Shown here: one piece after another, positions 14,966 to 24,281 of the stretch | Layout: each line of letters starts with the position of its first letter | Numbering within the stretch: the stretch's first letter is position 1 | Assembly (NCBI GenBank): GCA_025924315.1 | Contig: JAICIO010000003.1 | Coordinates: 1 to 64,000 of the forward strand | Source of the DNA: Phycisphaerae bacterium | Lineage (GTDB): Bacteria > Planctomycetota > Phycisphaerae > Tepidisphaerales > Tepidisphaeraceae | Direction of reading: 5' to 3' | Length of the DNA stretch: 64,000 bases | Program-made: the position numbers and the translations under genes | Notes under the pieces: model-generated | Seen by the model: the letters and a program-made list of their open reading frames with translations, nothing else | Database searches by the model: none | What the model was told of the DNA's origin: nothing

Positions 14966-16459
14966 ATGAAGGAAGTTGTACACAATTTGAGCAAGCGTAG
15001 TAATCGCAATCACACGCGGCGGTTTGTTTCCGCTTCGATGTTGATTGGCGCCCTTTTCTCGTTGTCCGCGTGCACCAGCACCACCAAGACCACCGAGCAG
15101 GTGCCGACCGACGCGCAAGCGCAGCCGCTGCATAAGGACAGTGGCCCCGTTATGGTTTCGGGCAAGCCGGAATTCGACACGCTTGCGTTCAAGCGCAGCG
15201 AAGACGAGCTGGGTAACGGCACTTACGCAAAAGCAGAGAAGCTCGCCCCCACGCCCGCATGGGAATATTTTGGCGACAAGAAACGCACCACCGTGAAGTC
15301 CGGTGAACTCGTCGGCGGCGACGCACCCGCCACCAAGCCTGGCGAAATGCCAGGCTCAGGCCCGGTGCATCCGACGACCCAGCCGGAAAAGCCGCTGCAG
15401 GGCGTCGATCGCTCTTCGCTTCCCGAAACGACGGTTGAACTTCCCGATGGAAAGATCCGCATCATCTGGGCGCTGCAGAACTACGGCGGTTCGGTCATCG
15501 CCTCCTCGCGCGATCCGAGCACGTCGCGCCGTCAGGTGACGATCACTCCCCCGGATCTCGCGCCGCTCGTGAGCGTCGTCACGGCGCACCTCGGCGCCGC
15601 GGGCACGTGCGTCGCGCTGCCGAAGGAAAACACGCTCGTCATTACCTGCGATAAGAACATGAAGGATTCGGTGGTCGACCTGCTCGCACGCGTTGACGTG
15701 CCCGCGCGTCAGGTCGAGATCACCGCGAAGATTTTTGAAGTGTCTCAGGACTTCGACTTCCAGCAAGGCGCGAATCTGCTGCTCAATCGCGTGCAAGCGA
15801 ACGGCAGTCAGTCGGCTGCGAGCACCTTTAACAGCCAGGCGTTCAATAACTCTTCATCGACCGGCGCGCCGTTCAACGGATCGGTCATTCACCTCATGCA
15901 GCAGTTTCAATCGCTCGGGCTCAGCCTCGATGCGAGCTTCCAGCTGCTCGCGGACAACGGGCTCATCCGCGTCGTCTCCGCGCCGCGCATGACCGTCGCC
16001 GCCGGGCAGACCGGTTATCTGCTCGCGGGGCAGGAGCTGCCGATTCAATCCGCAAGCTTCGTGAACAACGTGCTTCAAACGAGCACGACGTATAAACCCG
16101 TCGGCGTGCAGTTGTACATCACGCCGCAGGCCGTCGGCCCGGATCGCGTGAAGCTTCACACGATCTCGATCGTATCGTCGGTCGCCGGATTCGCTCCGCT
16201 GCCGACCATCACCGGTCAAACCAGCGCGAATACGCTGATCAACCCGATCATCGATTCGCGCGAAGCGGAAACGGCGGTCACGATCGACGACGGCAGCACG
16301 TTGGTGATCTCTGGCCTTCGCATGATCCGCACCACGACCCGCGAAGACAAAGTCCCGGGCCTCGGTGACATCCCGGTCCTCGGCTGGATGTTCAAGAATC
16401 ATCGCTCGCAACAACAGATGACCGACCTCTACTTCTTCGTCACGCCGACGCTGATGTAG
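14966..16459 (+). CDS. Secretin-family outer-membrane lipoprotein (type II/III secretion GspD-like)
   Basis: 497 aa. The N-terminus has a signal peptide with lipobox LSAC near residue 32. A low-complexity, Pro-rich linker covers residues ~40-145. An N-domain follows (SVVTAHLGAAGTCVALPKEN and the next strand), then the secretin core. The C-terminal signature is clear: GLIRVVSAPRMTVAAGQTGY, DGSTLVISGLRM, GLGDIPVLGWMFK. Secretins form large outer-membrane channels. No GspE/F/G-type partner genes are adjacent; the only pilin-like gene in the window is at 7726-8562. CGGAG precedes the ATG. Confidence 0.85.
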   Translation: MKEVVHNLSKRSNRNHTRRFVSASMLIGALFSLSACTSTTKTTEQVPTDAQAQPLHKDSGPVMVSGKPEFDTLAFKRSEDELGNGTYAKAEKLAPTPAWEYFGDKKRTTVKSGELVGGDAPATKPGEMPGSGPVHPTTQPEKPLQGVDRSSLPETTVELPDGKIRIIWALQNYGGSVIASSRDPSTSRRQVTITPPDLAPLVSVVTAHLGAAGTCVALPKENTLVITCDKNMKDSVVDLLARVDVPARQVEITAKIFEVSQDFDFQQGANLLLNRVQANGSQSAASTFNSQAFNNSSSTGAPFNGSVIHLMQQFQSLGLSLDASFQLLADNGLIRVVSAPRMTVAAGQTGYLLAGQELPIQSASFVNNVLQTSTTYKPVGVQLYITPQAVGPDRVKLHTISIVSSVAGFAPLPTITGQTSANTLINPIIDSREAETAVTIDDGSTLVISGLRMIRTTTREDKVPGLGDIPVLGWMFKNHRSQQQMTDLYFFVTPTLM

Positions 16460-16485
16460 CCGATCCGGACAACAATTCCTTCTAG

Positions 16486-16522
16486 CAAAACCGAGCCTTC
16501 CCAGAGGCCCGGTTTTGTTTTG
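16486..16522 (+). terminator. Intrinsic terminator of the secretin gene
   Basis: CAAAACCG and CGGTTTTG pair around a GC-rich inner part (AGCC../GGCC) and are followed by TTTTG. Confidence 0.75.
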
Positions 16523-16610
16523 GGCACGACTTGCCGCGAGAAGATCTAAGCATTTTCACATTGCACGGATTGTCACAGCGCCCCCTCCTGCGTCCGTTTC
16601 ATTGCAGGGA

Positions 16611-17150
16611 ATGCATCTGCCCACGCACATTCTCTCCGGCTGGTGCGCCGCGAATCTGTTTCGCCTTTCACGCCGCGAGCGGCTCTTCTGCATGATCGCC
16701 GCGACGGGCGCCGATCTCGATGGCATCAGTTTGCTCTTCGGACAAAACGCGTACTGGCACTGGCATCACGTCGGCGCGCACAACATCTTTTTCGCGATTG
16801 TCATGTCGGCAGTGCTCGCGGCGTTTTCGAATCGCAGAGGCAGATCGTTCGCGCTGTATCTGGTTCTCGCGCACCTGCACCTTGTGATGGATTACTTTGG
16901 ATCCGGCGAGGGGTGGGGAATTTTCTATTTCTGGCCCGCATCGCGTTGGGAATTGAAAAATCCCGATCCCTGCGAATTCCTGTCGTGGGAGAACATGCTC
17001 GCGCTGGCGGCATTCGTCGCGTGGACGATCGCGATCGCAGTACGACAGCGCCGCACGCCATTTGAGCTCATCGCGCCGGAAGTGGACCGGCGCGTTCTTC
17101 GCTGGCTCGGCATGACGAAGTCATTGCATCTTCAGGAATCGCCACGCTGA
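16611..17150 (+). CDS. Membrane-bound metal-dependent hydrolase-like protein (YdjM/DUF457 type)
   Basis: 179 aa. It opens with MHLPTHILSGWCAANL, has GADLDGISLLFG, WHHVGAHNIFFAIVMS and AHLHLVMDYFGSGEGWGI, the His/Asp pattern of the YdjM-like family, and three or four hydrophobic segments. The role is unknown. The conserved start MHLPTH sets the ATG at 16611; the open frame continues upstream without family similarity. Its stop overlaps the start of the next gene (TGATG), implying coupled translation. Confidence 0.7.
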   Translation: MHLPTHILSGWCAANLFRLSRRERLFCMIAATGADLDGISLLFGQNAYWHWHHVGAHNIFFAIVMSAVLAAFSNRRGRSFALYLVLAHLHLVMDYFGSGEGWGIFYFWPASRWELKNPDPCEFLSWENMLALAAFVAWTIAIAVRQRRTPFELIAPEVDRRVLRWLGMTKSLHLQESPR

Positions 17151-18472
17151 TGCGGCGCATGAGCCTCGCATTCATTCTCGCATTGCACCTACCCGCCGCA
17201 TTCGCCTGGGTTTGGCTGATGCCGCGCGGGTGGCCGCTCGGTTCCGGGCGATTCTGGGTCAACGAAGTCGCGCCGATTGTCGTGTTTCTCGCCGCCTCCA
17301 TCGCGGTCGTGGCGCTGGTCGTTCATCGCGAGGGACTGGTCCTCGCACTTGCCCTGCCGATCATTGGAATGTGGCTGTCCGCCTCGATCGCCGGTCTTTT
17401 CGTGTTTCCCGTGAGCGGATGGTTGATTTCCATTCGACTCGGGCCGCTCGCCATGTTGATGCTCCTATCGGTGATTCCGTTTCGCGCCGCCATTCACTGG
17501 TCGCATGTCGCGCCGCTTCTGATCGGTCTCATCATCGGCCCGCTCATAATGCTCACCGAGCGCGCGGCACGGCCCGACACTCATCCACTCAATGTCCCGA
17601 TGCCGCCGTTCCCGGCAGACGCGAGTTACGAACCGCTCTCGATCCCGATCGGCACGTTTACGCGCTTCTCCTCGCGCTCAGGCGATTTGCAATTCACCGC
17701 GGGTCCGATCCTTGTCGAAATGACCCCGCTTCTCACGTTCACGAGTTGCTCGCCCGACGCGGGGTGGGTGAATTTCGCCGCACCACGCGATCGCACGCCG
17801 CCACATCGAACCCTCGACCGCATCTCGCACAAGACGAGCGAAGTCATCGCGAGCTACACGCCGGACGGAATGCTGCATCTTGTGCCGGACGAAGTTCATA
17901 ACGCAATCGACGTCGAAGCATTCACACCGCTGGCGTCGCCGATCTACTCGCATCTGAACACCTTCTGCGAGCTCTCGATCGCAGGGCACAAGCGACTTTC
18001 CCTCACCTTTTCGCCCTGCCCGACCGCGAAGATCGAGGTCACGTACTACGATTATCCTTTCGGGCGCCCCGCCACGTTCGCGTGCCTCGGCGCCGACGGT
18101 GTGTTCCGAATCCTTCGCGCGACCAACAGCGAGAAGGGACCGTTCACCGAAATCGCTTCGGGGCCGCTCAAGCGTGGCGATCCGCTCGGCATCACGCTCT
18201 TCGACGAAGACCGGCCTCGCATCCGTCTCACATTCCAAGACTGGTCATCGCAACTCGGTACCCAACCCTCGCCCACCGCCGGTTGGAATGTGCCGGTGAA
18301 CGCGATCGAGTTCAGCCTGATGAGCGACAACCCGCGCTCCCCCGCGGGAATTTACATGACCCTCGCCGCAACATCCGTCGGCCGCGGATTCGATAGCGTC
18401 GGTCACTCCGCCGGCACGTATCGCAATCGCATCCACGTCGAACGGTTGGACGTTCCGATCCCGTCACGATAG
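17150..18472 (+). CDS. Membrane protein with C-terminal soluble domain, function unknown
   Basis: 440 aa, not recognised. About five hydrophobic segments occupy residues 1-140. The remaining ~300 residues are a soluble, Pro/Thr-rich, probably extracytoplasmic domain of beta character. It is translationally coupled to the upstream YdjM-like gene, which suggests a shared envelope role. Confidence 0.65.
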   Translation: MRRMSLAFILALHLPAAFAWVWLMPRGWPLGSGRFWVNEVAPIVVFLAASIAVVALVVHREGLVLALALPIIGMWLSASIAGLFVFPVSGWLISIRLGPLAMLMLLSVIPFRAAIHWSHVAPLLIGLIIGPLIMLTERAARPDTHPLNVPMPPFPADASYEPLSIPIGTFTRFSSRSGDLQFTAGPILVEMTPLLTFTSCSPDAGWVNFAAPRDRTPPHRTLDRISHKTSEVIASYTPDGMLHLVPDEVHNAIDVEAFTPLASPIYSHLNTFCELSIAGHKRLSLTFSPCPTAKIEVTYYDYPFGRPATFACLGADGVFRILRATNSEKGPFTEIASGPLKRGDPLGITLFDEDRPRIRLTFQDWSSQLGTQPSPTAGWNVPVNAIEFSLMSDNPRSPAGIYMTLAATSVGRGFDSVGHSAGTYRNRIHVERLDVPIPSR

Positions 18473-18520
18473 TGTTTAGCGCAGCGGGCCGGGCATCTCA
18501 AAGCTCGCCAGGGGAATATC

Positions 18521-19033
18521 TTGAACGCACAGTCAAACGTAACGCGCGAGCGCCCGATTTCTTTTACCGCCGCGATGACACGCGCGATTCTCGACGGTCG
18601 AAAAACGCAGACGCGCCGCCTGATGCGAGACAACGACGACTCTGCTTGTCCGCTGGGAATTGCCGGCGATCGCCTGTGGGTTCGCGAGCCGTGGGGATAT
18701 GCCGCCCAATTTCGCGACGCCAATGCCGGGCCCACCGGCACGGTGATTTATGCGGCCGATGGTCGCGCGCCCGGACCTCGCCGCGCCTGGCGACAACCCC
18801 TCTACATGCCGCGGTCGTGCAGTCGGATCGCTCTCGAAATCATCAGGAGCGAAGCGCAGTCGCTGCAGCAAATCACAACCACGGACGCACAGGCCGAGGG
18901 ATATCTCGAAGACGAGCTATTCGGAGACGCGCGGCAATGGTTCGCGCGGCTTTGGGACCGTCTCTACGCGCAGGATGGATTCACATGGGAAGCGAACCCG
19001 CGCGTCTGGGCGATCACGTTCCGCCTGCTCTAA
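18521..19033 (+). CDS. ASCH-like domain protein
   Basis: 170 aa. RPISFTAAMTRAILDGRKTQ followed by TRRLM, then GDRLWVREPWGY, are features of ASCH-superfamily proteins often found in phages and in bacterial genomes near phage genes. ASCH domains are thought to bind RNA or modified nucleotides. The start is TTG at 18521 with AGGGGAA five bases upstream. The next gene is convergent with a 7-base gap. No other phage gene is near. The function is inferred from the fold only. Confidence 0.65.
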   Translation: MNAQSNVTRERPISFTAAMTRAILDGRKTQTRRLMRDNDDSACPLGIAGDRLWVREPWGYAAQFRDANAGPTGTVIYAADGRAPGPRRAWRQPLYMPRSCSRIALEIIRSEAQSLQQITTTDAQAEGYLEDELFGDARQWFARLWDRLYAQDGFTWEANPRVWAITFRLL

Positions 19034-19040
19034 CCATTCT

Positions 19041-20045
19041 TCATGCCTCGACCGGCTTCACACCGGCGGCGAGCGCCTTTTCGATCATCGATTCGTACAC
19101 CGGATCATTGTCGCTCGATCGCCACGCTCCGCGGCGCTTAACGTCTTCGAGCGTTTCCTGCGCCCCGCGCGGCCAATCAATCTCACAGCGAAACTCCGGA
19201 ACATCGCGCATCGCTTTCGATGAGTCGTACGCGCCGTGATATCGCGTGATGCCGTCGAGCACGCCGAAACGCTTCGGATCGTGCGCGACAATCCAATCCG
19301 CTGGCATGAAAATCAGATTCACCTTCTTCCCAAACACGCTCGCCCCTTCGCGGTAGAAGTCACGCCACGTGAAATTCCGCTCACGCGTCGCGTTGTAGCT
19401 TTGGCCGTACGTTTTCGGATTGAGCGCTGAGTAAGCGAACAGCTTCCCGCAATCATCGCGATGCGTTGAGACCCACAGACCCAAGCCATCACCGCCGCAG
19501 ATCACCGGCCGTCCGCGCTCCATTCGATCCCATGCCACCGCGTTGAACTCGATGTTGTCGATCAACGGATTGCCCGGGCCGTAGGTGCTGCTCGGGCGGA
19601 TGTTCGTCACTTTGAATTTGCCATCTGATTGCGCCTGCTCGAAGACGCGCTCGCACAGCACCTTGTCCTTGCCATACTGCGTCACCGGATTCTGTTCGAA
19701 GTTCTCATCGACGATCACGCGCCCTGGCGTCTGCGGGCTGTACGTGCAGACGGTCGAGCAGAAGATGAACTGCTCGCACCGCCCACCAAACGCGCGCACG
19801 CTGCTCTGCGCCTGCGGCTCGGAGAAGCAGATCATGTCAATGACGACGTCGAACGATTGACTGGCGAATGTCTTCTCGAATGTCGCATAGTCGTTTCGGT
19901 CACCATGGACCGCCTTCACCTCGCCCGGAATCGGCGCCTGTCTTTGCCCGCGGTTGTACATGGTGACATCTGCGCCGCGTGCGAGCAGGTGCTTGATAAT
20001 CCCACGGCTGATGAGGCCCGTTCCGCCGATGATGAGGACGCGCAT
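19041..20045 (-). CDS. NAD-dependent epimerase/dehydratase family protein
   Basis: 334 aa extended short-chain dehydrogenase. Rossmann motif [16 protein letters not shown] at the N-terminus, [10 protein letters not shown] and [10 protein letters not shown] in the central strands, and the active-site YGKDK (YxxxK). [13 protein letters not shown] is typical of nucleotide-sugar epimerases and related proteins. The substrate is unknown; related family members change sugar nucleotides or act as mRNA-binding relatives. It is divergent from folE. Confidence 0.8.
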   Translation of the reverse strand: MRVLIIGGTGLISRGIIKHLLARGADVTMYNRGQRQAPIPGEVKAVHGDRNDYATFEKTFASQSFDVVIDMICFSEPQAQSSVRAFGGRCEQFIFCSTVCTYSPQTPGRVIVDENFEQNPVTQYGKDKVLCERVFEQAQSDGKFKVTNIRPSSTYGPGNPLIDNIEFNAVAWDRMERGRPVICGGDGLGLWVSTHRDDCGKLFAYSALNPKTYGQSYNATRERNFTWRDFYREGASVFGKKVNLIFMPADWIVAHDPKRFGVLDGITRYHGAYDSSKAMRDVPEFRCEIDWPRGAQETLEDVKRRGAWRSSDNDPVYESMIEKALAAGVKPVEA

Positions 20046-20090
20046 GAAACTCCCAACTGATTGCCGCTACTCAGGTTCGACCACTCGGCC

Positions 20091-20096
20091 TATAAT
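20091..20096 (+). promoter_or_regulatory. -10 box upstream of folE
   Basis: A perfect TATAAT 38 bases upstream of the folE ATG. No convincing -35 is visible at the standard distance. Confidence 0.4.
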
Positions 20097-20133
20097 CGGC
20101 TCACCACGAGAACGTGACAAGACCGGAGCGAAT

Positions 20134-20802
20134 ATGGCCATCCCGAAAGGGAACATCTCACAGTTCGAACACGATCACGCCGACGATGACGCGAGCGACG
20201 CAAAGCCGACGAACATCCCGCCGGCGAATGTCGATATCCCACGGATCGAGCGCGCCGTGCGCGAGATTCTGCTCGCGGTCGGTGAAGATCCGGATCGTGA
20301 AGGATTATTGAAAACCCCGAATCGCGTCGCCCGCGCGTATGGCGAATTGATGGCTGGCCTTCGCCAGGAACCTCGCGCGCACCTCAAGACGGTATTCCAC
20401 GAACGATATGATGAGATCGTCCTGCTCCGCGACATCGAATTTCATTCGCTGTGCGAGCATCACTTATTGCCGTTCACCGGTCGCGCGCATGTGGCGTATC
20501 TGCCGGATGGAAAGGTCGTCGGTTTAAGCAAACTCGCGCGCCTCGTCGAAGGTTACGCGCGTCGCCCGCAGGTGCAGGAACGGCTCACGACGCAAATCGC
20601 CGACGCACTCATGGAAGAGCTGCACCCCATCGGCGCCGCCTGCGTCATTGAGGCCACGCACACGTGTATGACGATTCGTGGCGCGAAGAAACCCGGTAGC
20701 CTCATGGTCACGAGCGCGCTGCGAGGCATCTTCAAAGAGAATCCATCGAGCCGCAGCGAAATCCTCACGCTCATGTACAGCGAAGCAAATCACAAGGTTT
20801 AA
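20134..20802 (+). CDS. folE: GTP cyclohydrolase I (type IA)
   Basis: 222 aa. The ~35-residue polar N-terminus is followed by the conserved enzyme: [40 protein letters not shown] with the zinc Cys and His, [20 protein letters not shown], and [15 protein letters not shown] with the second zinc Cys. It converts GTP to dihydroneopterin triphosphate, the first step to folate and other pterins. GGAG lies upstream of the ATG at 20134; an in-frame upstream extension would cross the epimerase start. The YggX fusion gene follows after 2 bases, so co-transcription is likely. Confidence 0.93.
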   Translation: MAIPKGNISQFEHDHADDDASDAKPTNIPPANVDIPRIERAVREILLAVGEDPDREGLLKTPNRVARAYGELMAGLRQEPRAHLKTVFHERYDEIVLLRDIEFHSLCEHHLLPFTGRAHVAYLPDGKVVGLSKLARLVEGYARRPQVQERLTTQIADALMEELHPIGAACVIEATHTCMTIRGAKKPGSLMVTSALRGIFKENPSSRSEILTLMYSEANHKV

Positions 20803-20804
20803 GC

Positions 20805-21401
20805 ATGTCTGAAATGAACACGAACATCGAACGTTTTCGAAGGATGGCCAGCGACGATCCCGATAATCCGATGGGACATTTCTCGCTCGGCCGCGAACTG
20901 CTCGCATCCGAAGAGCCGGCGGAGGCGATCGCGCCGCTCAAGCGGGTGATCGAGCTCGATCCGAACATCAGCAAGGTTTACCAGATGCTCGCCACCGCGC
21001 AGCTGAAGTTGAAGAAAGCGGGCGAGGCCGCGGAGACGTTGCAGCAAGGCGTCCGCATCGCCCACGAGCGCGGCGACATGATGCCGAAGAACGAGATGAT
21101 CAAGATGTTGCAGGAGCTGGGCGCAAGCGTGCCCGAACTGAAGAGCAAAGGCCCCACTCAACAAGTCGGCGAAGGTCAGGTCGTCTGTAGCCGCTGCGGA
21201 CAGGTCAAACCGAAGATGGCCCATGCGCCGTTCAGTAACGCTCAAGGCAAACAGATCCACGAAAAAGTCTGCGCTGATTGCTGGCGCGAGTGGATCGGCA
21301 TGGGCACGAAAGTGATCAACGAACTGCGCCTGCCGCTGGCGGACCCACAGGCGCAGAAGGTGTTCGACCAGCACATGAAGGAATTCCTCAATCTGGAATG
21401 A
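20805..21401 (+). CDS. TPR protein fused to a YggX-like Fe(II)-trafficking domain
   Basis: 198 aa. Residues ~10-100 are tetratricopeptide-like helices (AIAPLKRVIELDPNISKVYQ). Residues ~125-198 match the YggX oxidative-damage-protection/iron-trafficking domain: SNAQGKQIHEKVCADCWREW, MGTKVINELRLPLADPQAQK and FDQHMKEFL align with the order of conserved residues in YggX. Two CxxC pairs (CSRC, CADC) could bind metal, unlike the single conserved Cys of enterobacterial YggX. Likely cytoplasmic, serving Fe-S cluster protection. Probably in one transcript with folE. Confidence 0.75.
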   Translation: MSEMNTNIERFRRMASDDPDNPMGHFSLGRELLASEEPAEAIAPLKRVIELDPNISKVYQMLATAQLKLKKAGEAAETLQQGVRIAHERGDMMPKNEMIKMLQELGASVPELKSKGPTQQVGEGQVVCSRCGQVKPKMAHAPFSNAQGKQIHEKVCADCWREWIGMGTKVINELRLPLADPQAQKVFDQHMKEFLNLE

Positions 21402-21403
21402 TT

Positions 21404-21727
21404 TCAGGGCGTGCGATACTTCTCCCCAATCGCCAATTCGAAACCTTCATGCTTCGGATTGATCGGCACGTCGCGAAATTCAGCGCGACAGCGGTAACAC
21501 ACGGTGATCTTCGGAACGATAACGTAAAGAATCGCATCGATGATCGTCGCGGCGATCAGCACGATCGCGCCGAGATAAAATGAAGATCTCCACGCGGCCA
21601 ACACGAGAAACGCCACCGCCGCGAGGACCACAATCGCAAGCCCGAGCTTCTGCGGGAAATCTTTGCGGATAAACAGATCGCGACACCCGCACTTCGGACA
21701 GATGATAAGGTACTGTGAATCTTCCAA
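21404..21727 (-). CDS. Small zinc-ribbon membrane protein, function unknown
   Basis: About 107 aa. CPKCGCRDLF near the start and CYRC near the end form a split zinc-ribbon pattern around two hydrophobic helices (LGLAIVVLAAVAFLVLAAW and YLGAIVLIAATIIDAILYVI). The frame is open to an ATG at 21832, but that extension is the translated 21734-21811 repeat (VILSEAKDL..). The TTG at 21727 just after the repeat is taken as the start, with moderate certainty. Confidence 0.6.
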   Translation of the reverse strand: MEDSQYLIICPKCGCRDLFIRKDFPQKLGLAIVVLAAVAFLVLAAWRSSFYLGAIVLIAATIIDAILYVIVPKITVCYRCRAEFRDVPINPKHEGFELAIGEKYRTP

Positions 21728-21733
21728 GCGTCG

Positions 21734-21811
21734 GTCATCCTGAGCGACGCGAAGGAACTCGATCAGGAGCGCAACTCGCGATCCGAGATCCTTCGCTTCG
21801 CTCAGGATGAC
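21734..21811. repeat. Inverted repeat, GTCATCCTGAGCG type, copy 2
   Basis: Same outer arms as 5720-5798: GTCATCCTGAGCG at the left and CGCTCAGGATGAC at the right, with a different centre. It lies directly upstream of the minus-strand zinc-ribbon gene and is open in that gene's frame. Confidence 0.9.
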
Positions 21812-21833
21812 GCGATGTTGATGTCGCTGCAAG

Positions 21834-22595
21834 TTAAAACGGTAGACGCGTCTCGCGGAGCAAATAGAGCGACACGACCTCGCCGATAAAGATCAGCACC
21901 CCCGCGACGTAAAGAATGCCTGTCGCAGATTGGATCGATCGTCGCTTGATGCAGTCGTGCGCCATGTAAATAAAGGCGCTCGGCACCGCCAGTCCCACAA
22001 GCCATCGCGTGATGAGCAGGAGACCGTATCGACCCCAAAAAAGGTACTCGGCATGCCGAGAATGGATCAGAAGGGCAACGATCGATAAAGCGATACTTGC
22101 CACCATTGCAATCGCGAGTGACACGTTCAGCCGCATGAACGGCGCCGTGGTCATCTTCGATGCTGTGAGATACGCGTGACCGAGGAGCATGTCCATCAGC
22201 GCCAGTCCGCTCATCGCTGCGATCAGGAATGTGCCACCGACCCAGAGCATTTCGAGCAGGAAGCTCCCCTCCCTCCCCAATGGCTGCTGAAACTCCGCGA
22301 CGTTTAAGGAAAGCACCAGCGAAATCAATGCAAACGCGCGCTGCGGTGTTCGCCATCCGATCTGTACTGTCGCAAGCTGCGCGAGCGCCGCAATGATTAC
22401 GGCGATCGTCATGAGCACGGCACGATGATCCGCAGCCTCAGGACCTTTGAACAAAAAGAAGAACGAAAGCCCCGCCGCGCACAGCGCCAGAATCCCCGCC
22501 AGACGCAGGTAATTGAGCGTCACCGCCTTCGGATCACAAATCCCCGCCGCGAGCATGATTCCACCGGCGAGGAGAATGAGAAACGTGTCTGGCAT
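21834..22595 (-). CDS. Multi-pass membrane protein, function unknown
   Basis: 253 aa, not recognised. About eight hydrophobic helices span the whole length, with short loops and no catalytic motif visible. The composition is regular for an integral membrane protein. It starts at the ATG at 22595 (MPDTFLILLAGGIMLAAG). Confidence 0.65.
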   Translation of the reverse strand: MPDTFLILLAGGIMLAAGICDPKAVTLNYLRLAGILALCAAGLSFFFLFKGPEAADHRAVLMTIAVIIAALAQLATVQIGWRTPQRAFALISLVLSLNVAEFQQPLGREGSFLLEMLWVGGTFLIAAMSGLALMDMLLGHAYLTASKMTTAPFMRLNVSLAIAMVASIALSIVALLIHSRHAEYLFWGRYGLLLITRWLVGLAVPSAFIYMAHDCIKRRSIQSATGILYVAGVLIFIGEVVSLYLLRETRLPF

Positions 22596-22645
22596 TGATT
22601 GAATTGCCGCTTGTCATCGACCGTGAGCTCAGACCGAAGGGCGGC

Positions 22646-24247
22646 TTAGCGGGAGTTCCCAGTTGCGCTGACCCACTCAATCAGTGTCCGAACACCCCAA
22701 CCCGTCGCACCTTTCGTGTAGAGGAGCAACTCCTTCTCCGTATCCGCCACGCCCGCGATGTCGAAGTGCGCCCATGGCGTGCCTTCAGGAACGAAGTGGC
22801 TGAGAAACGACCCACCTTGCAGCGGACTCGCCCACTTGCCAGCAGAATTCACGATGTCTGCGAAATGGGACTTGATCAGCTCGTTCACATCCTGCGAGAG
22901 CGGCAATCGCCAAATCTTCTCGGCCGTGTTGTCCGCGCTTTCTTGCAACGAATCGAACAGCTGATCATTGTTGCACATCACACCCGCCATCGTCGTACCG
23001 AGCGCGACAACGCATCCGCCAGTGAGCGTCGCGAGATCGACGACCGCGCGAGGCTTATAGGTCTCGATCCCCCACGCGAGCGCATCGCCGAGCACGAGCC
23101 GCCCTTCTGCGTCGGTGTTCGTCACCTCGACGGTCACGCCGTTGTACATCCGCAGGAGATCGCCAGGACGATACGATTTACTGCTGAGCAGATTTTCGGC
23201 GCTGGAGAGAATGCCGACGACGTGGATCGGGAGCTTCAGCTTCGCGATTGCGTACATCGCGCCGAGCACCGCCATCCCACCGCATTTGTCGAACACCATC
23301 TGCCCCATCTTCTCCGCGGGCTTGATCGAGATCCCGCCGGAGTCGAACGTGATCGACTTGCCGACGAGAAGGATGGGTTCAGGGTTCAGGGTTCGGGGTT
23401 CAGCTCCCAGGCGCTTTTTCTTTCCTGAACCCTGAACCCCGAACCCTGAACCCTTGTGCTCCAACACGATCATCCGCGGCGGGGTCGCGCTGCTGCCGCT
23501 ACCCACCGCAAGAATCCCACCCATGCCGAGCCTGGCCATCTGCTTTTCGTCGAGCACTCTCCCGCCAAGCCCGGCTTCCTTCGCGAGATCCTGTGCGACT
23601 TTCGCGAGCGCCGGCGGATTAATGTTGTTGCCGGGACGCGATGCGATCGTGCGCGCGTAGTTTTGCGCATCCGCGATGATTCGCCCCCGGTCGATCGCGG
23701 ACTTTGCAGCGGCCGGTGCGACGATGGTCAGTGCGATCATCCCAGGCTTGTCCTTCTCGTCACTCGCGGCGCCTTTGTATTCCGCGTAGCGAAAGCTCGC
23801 GAGGAGGAATCCTTCGACCGCAACTTGCGGAGCGATGTCGGCGGGCAGCTTATGCTTCGCGTCGGGAAAGCCCGGCATGTCGCTCGGCGTTTTCGGGAGA
23901 ATCATCGCGACCGAATCGATTTGAAGCTTGGGCCCCGCCTTCGCCAGTGTGGCCGCGCCTTCGCGCAGACATTCCAGGGAGAACTTGTCGCGATTACCGA
24001 GGCCGATGACGATCAACCGCCGAGATTTGGCGCCATCGAGCAGTTGCGTCTGTACTTCATTCGACTTTCCCGTCACGACCTGCGCGCCGATCAGGCGCGA
24101 GACAACTTTGCGGATTTCGTCTGGAATGACGGCCAAATCTGAATCGTTCGCCGTCGTCTGCTTATGAACAAACACTGCAATGGCTTCGGTGTTGTTGGGC
24201 AGAGATGTCTTGTGTTGGATCGAAACGTTTGTGCTGGTAGGAATCAT
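22646..24247 (-). CDS. pepA: Leucyl aminopeptidase (M17) with an in-frame repeat insertion
   Basis: 533 aa. The N-terminal domain is followed by the M17 catalytic domain with GKSITFDSGGISIKP (metal-binding Lys/Asp) and NTDAEGRLVLGDAL (the Asp/Glu/Arg site). It cuts N-terminal residues from peptides in the cytoplasm using two metal ions. Residues ~265-291 (GSGFGVQGSGKKKRLGAEPR..) come from a palindromic repeat (23375-23453) read in frame just before the ILLVGKSITFDSGG active-site strand. The last residues NSR and the TAA stop also come from a short repeat-like sequence (GCGGCTTAGCGGGAG). The ATG at 24247 (MIPTSTNVSIQ) avoids overlap with the upstream gene. Confidence 0.92.
   Translation of the reverse strand: MIPTSTNVSIQHKTSLPNNTEAIAVFVHKQTTANDSDLAVIPDEIRKVVSRLIGAQVVTGKSNEVQTQLLDGAKSRRLIVIGLGNRDKFSLECLREGAATLAKAGPKLQIDSVAMILPKTPSDMPGFPDAKHKLPADIAPQVAVEGFLLASFRYAEYKGAASDEKDKPGMIALTIVAPAAAKSAIDRGRIIADAQNYARTIASRPGNNINPPALAKVAQDLAKEAGLGGRVLDEKQMARLGMGGILAVGSGSSATPPRMIVLEHKGSGFGVQGSGKKKRLGAEPRTLNPEPILLVGKSITFDSGGISIKPAEKMGQMVFDKCGGMAVLGAMYAIAKLKLPIHVVGILSSAENLLSSKSYRPGDLLRMYNGVTVEVTNTDAEGRLVLGDALAWGIETYKPRAVVDLATLTGGCVVALGTTMAGVMCNNDQLFDSLQESADNTAEKIWRLPLSQDVNELIKSHFADIVNSAGKWASPLQGGSFLSHFVPEGTPWAHFDIAGVADTEKELLLYTKGATGWGVRTLIEWVSATGNSR
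23375..23453. repeat. Inverted repeat, GGGTTCAGGGTTCAGGG type, inside pepA
   Basis: The left arm GGGTTCAGGGTTCAGGG..TTCGGGGTTCAG and right arm CTGAACC..CCCGAACCCTGAACCC are inverted copies made of short GGTTCAG units, around a CTTTTTCTTT centre. It is read in frame by pepA on the minus strand. Confidence 0.85.
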
Positions 24248-24281
24248 GTTGCCAGAAGGATGCGGCAAGTGCGAAGGCTTT

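Noticed and set aside
14431-15009. 192-aa minus-strand frame in the secretin leader
   Set aside because: Low-quality composition and no ribosome-binding site. The region holds leader hairpins and an AT-rich array that explain it better.
18472-19239. 255-aa plus-strand frame overlapping the ASCH-like gene
   Set aside because: The ASCH frame (18521-19033) has family motifs in order; this one is Arg-rich noise in another frame.
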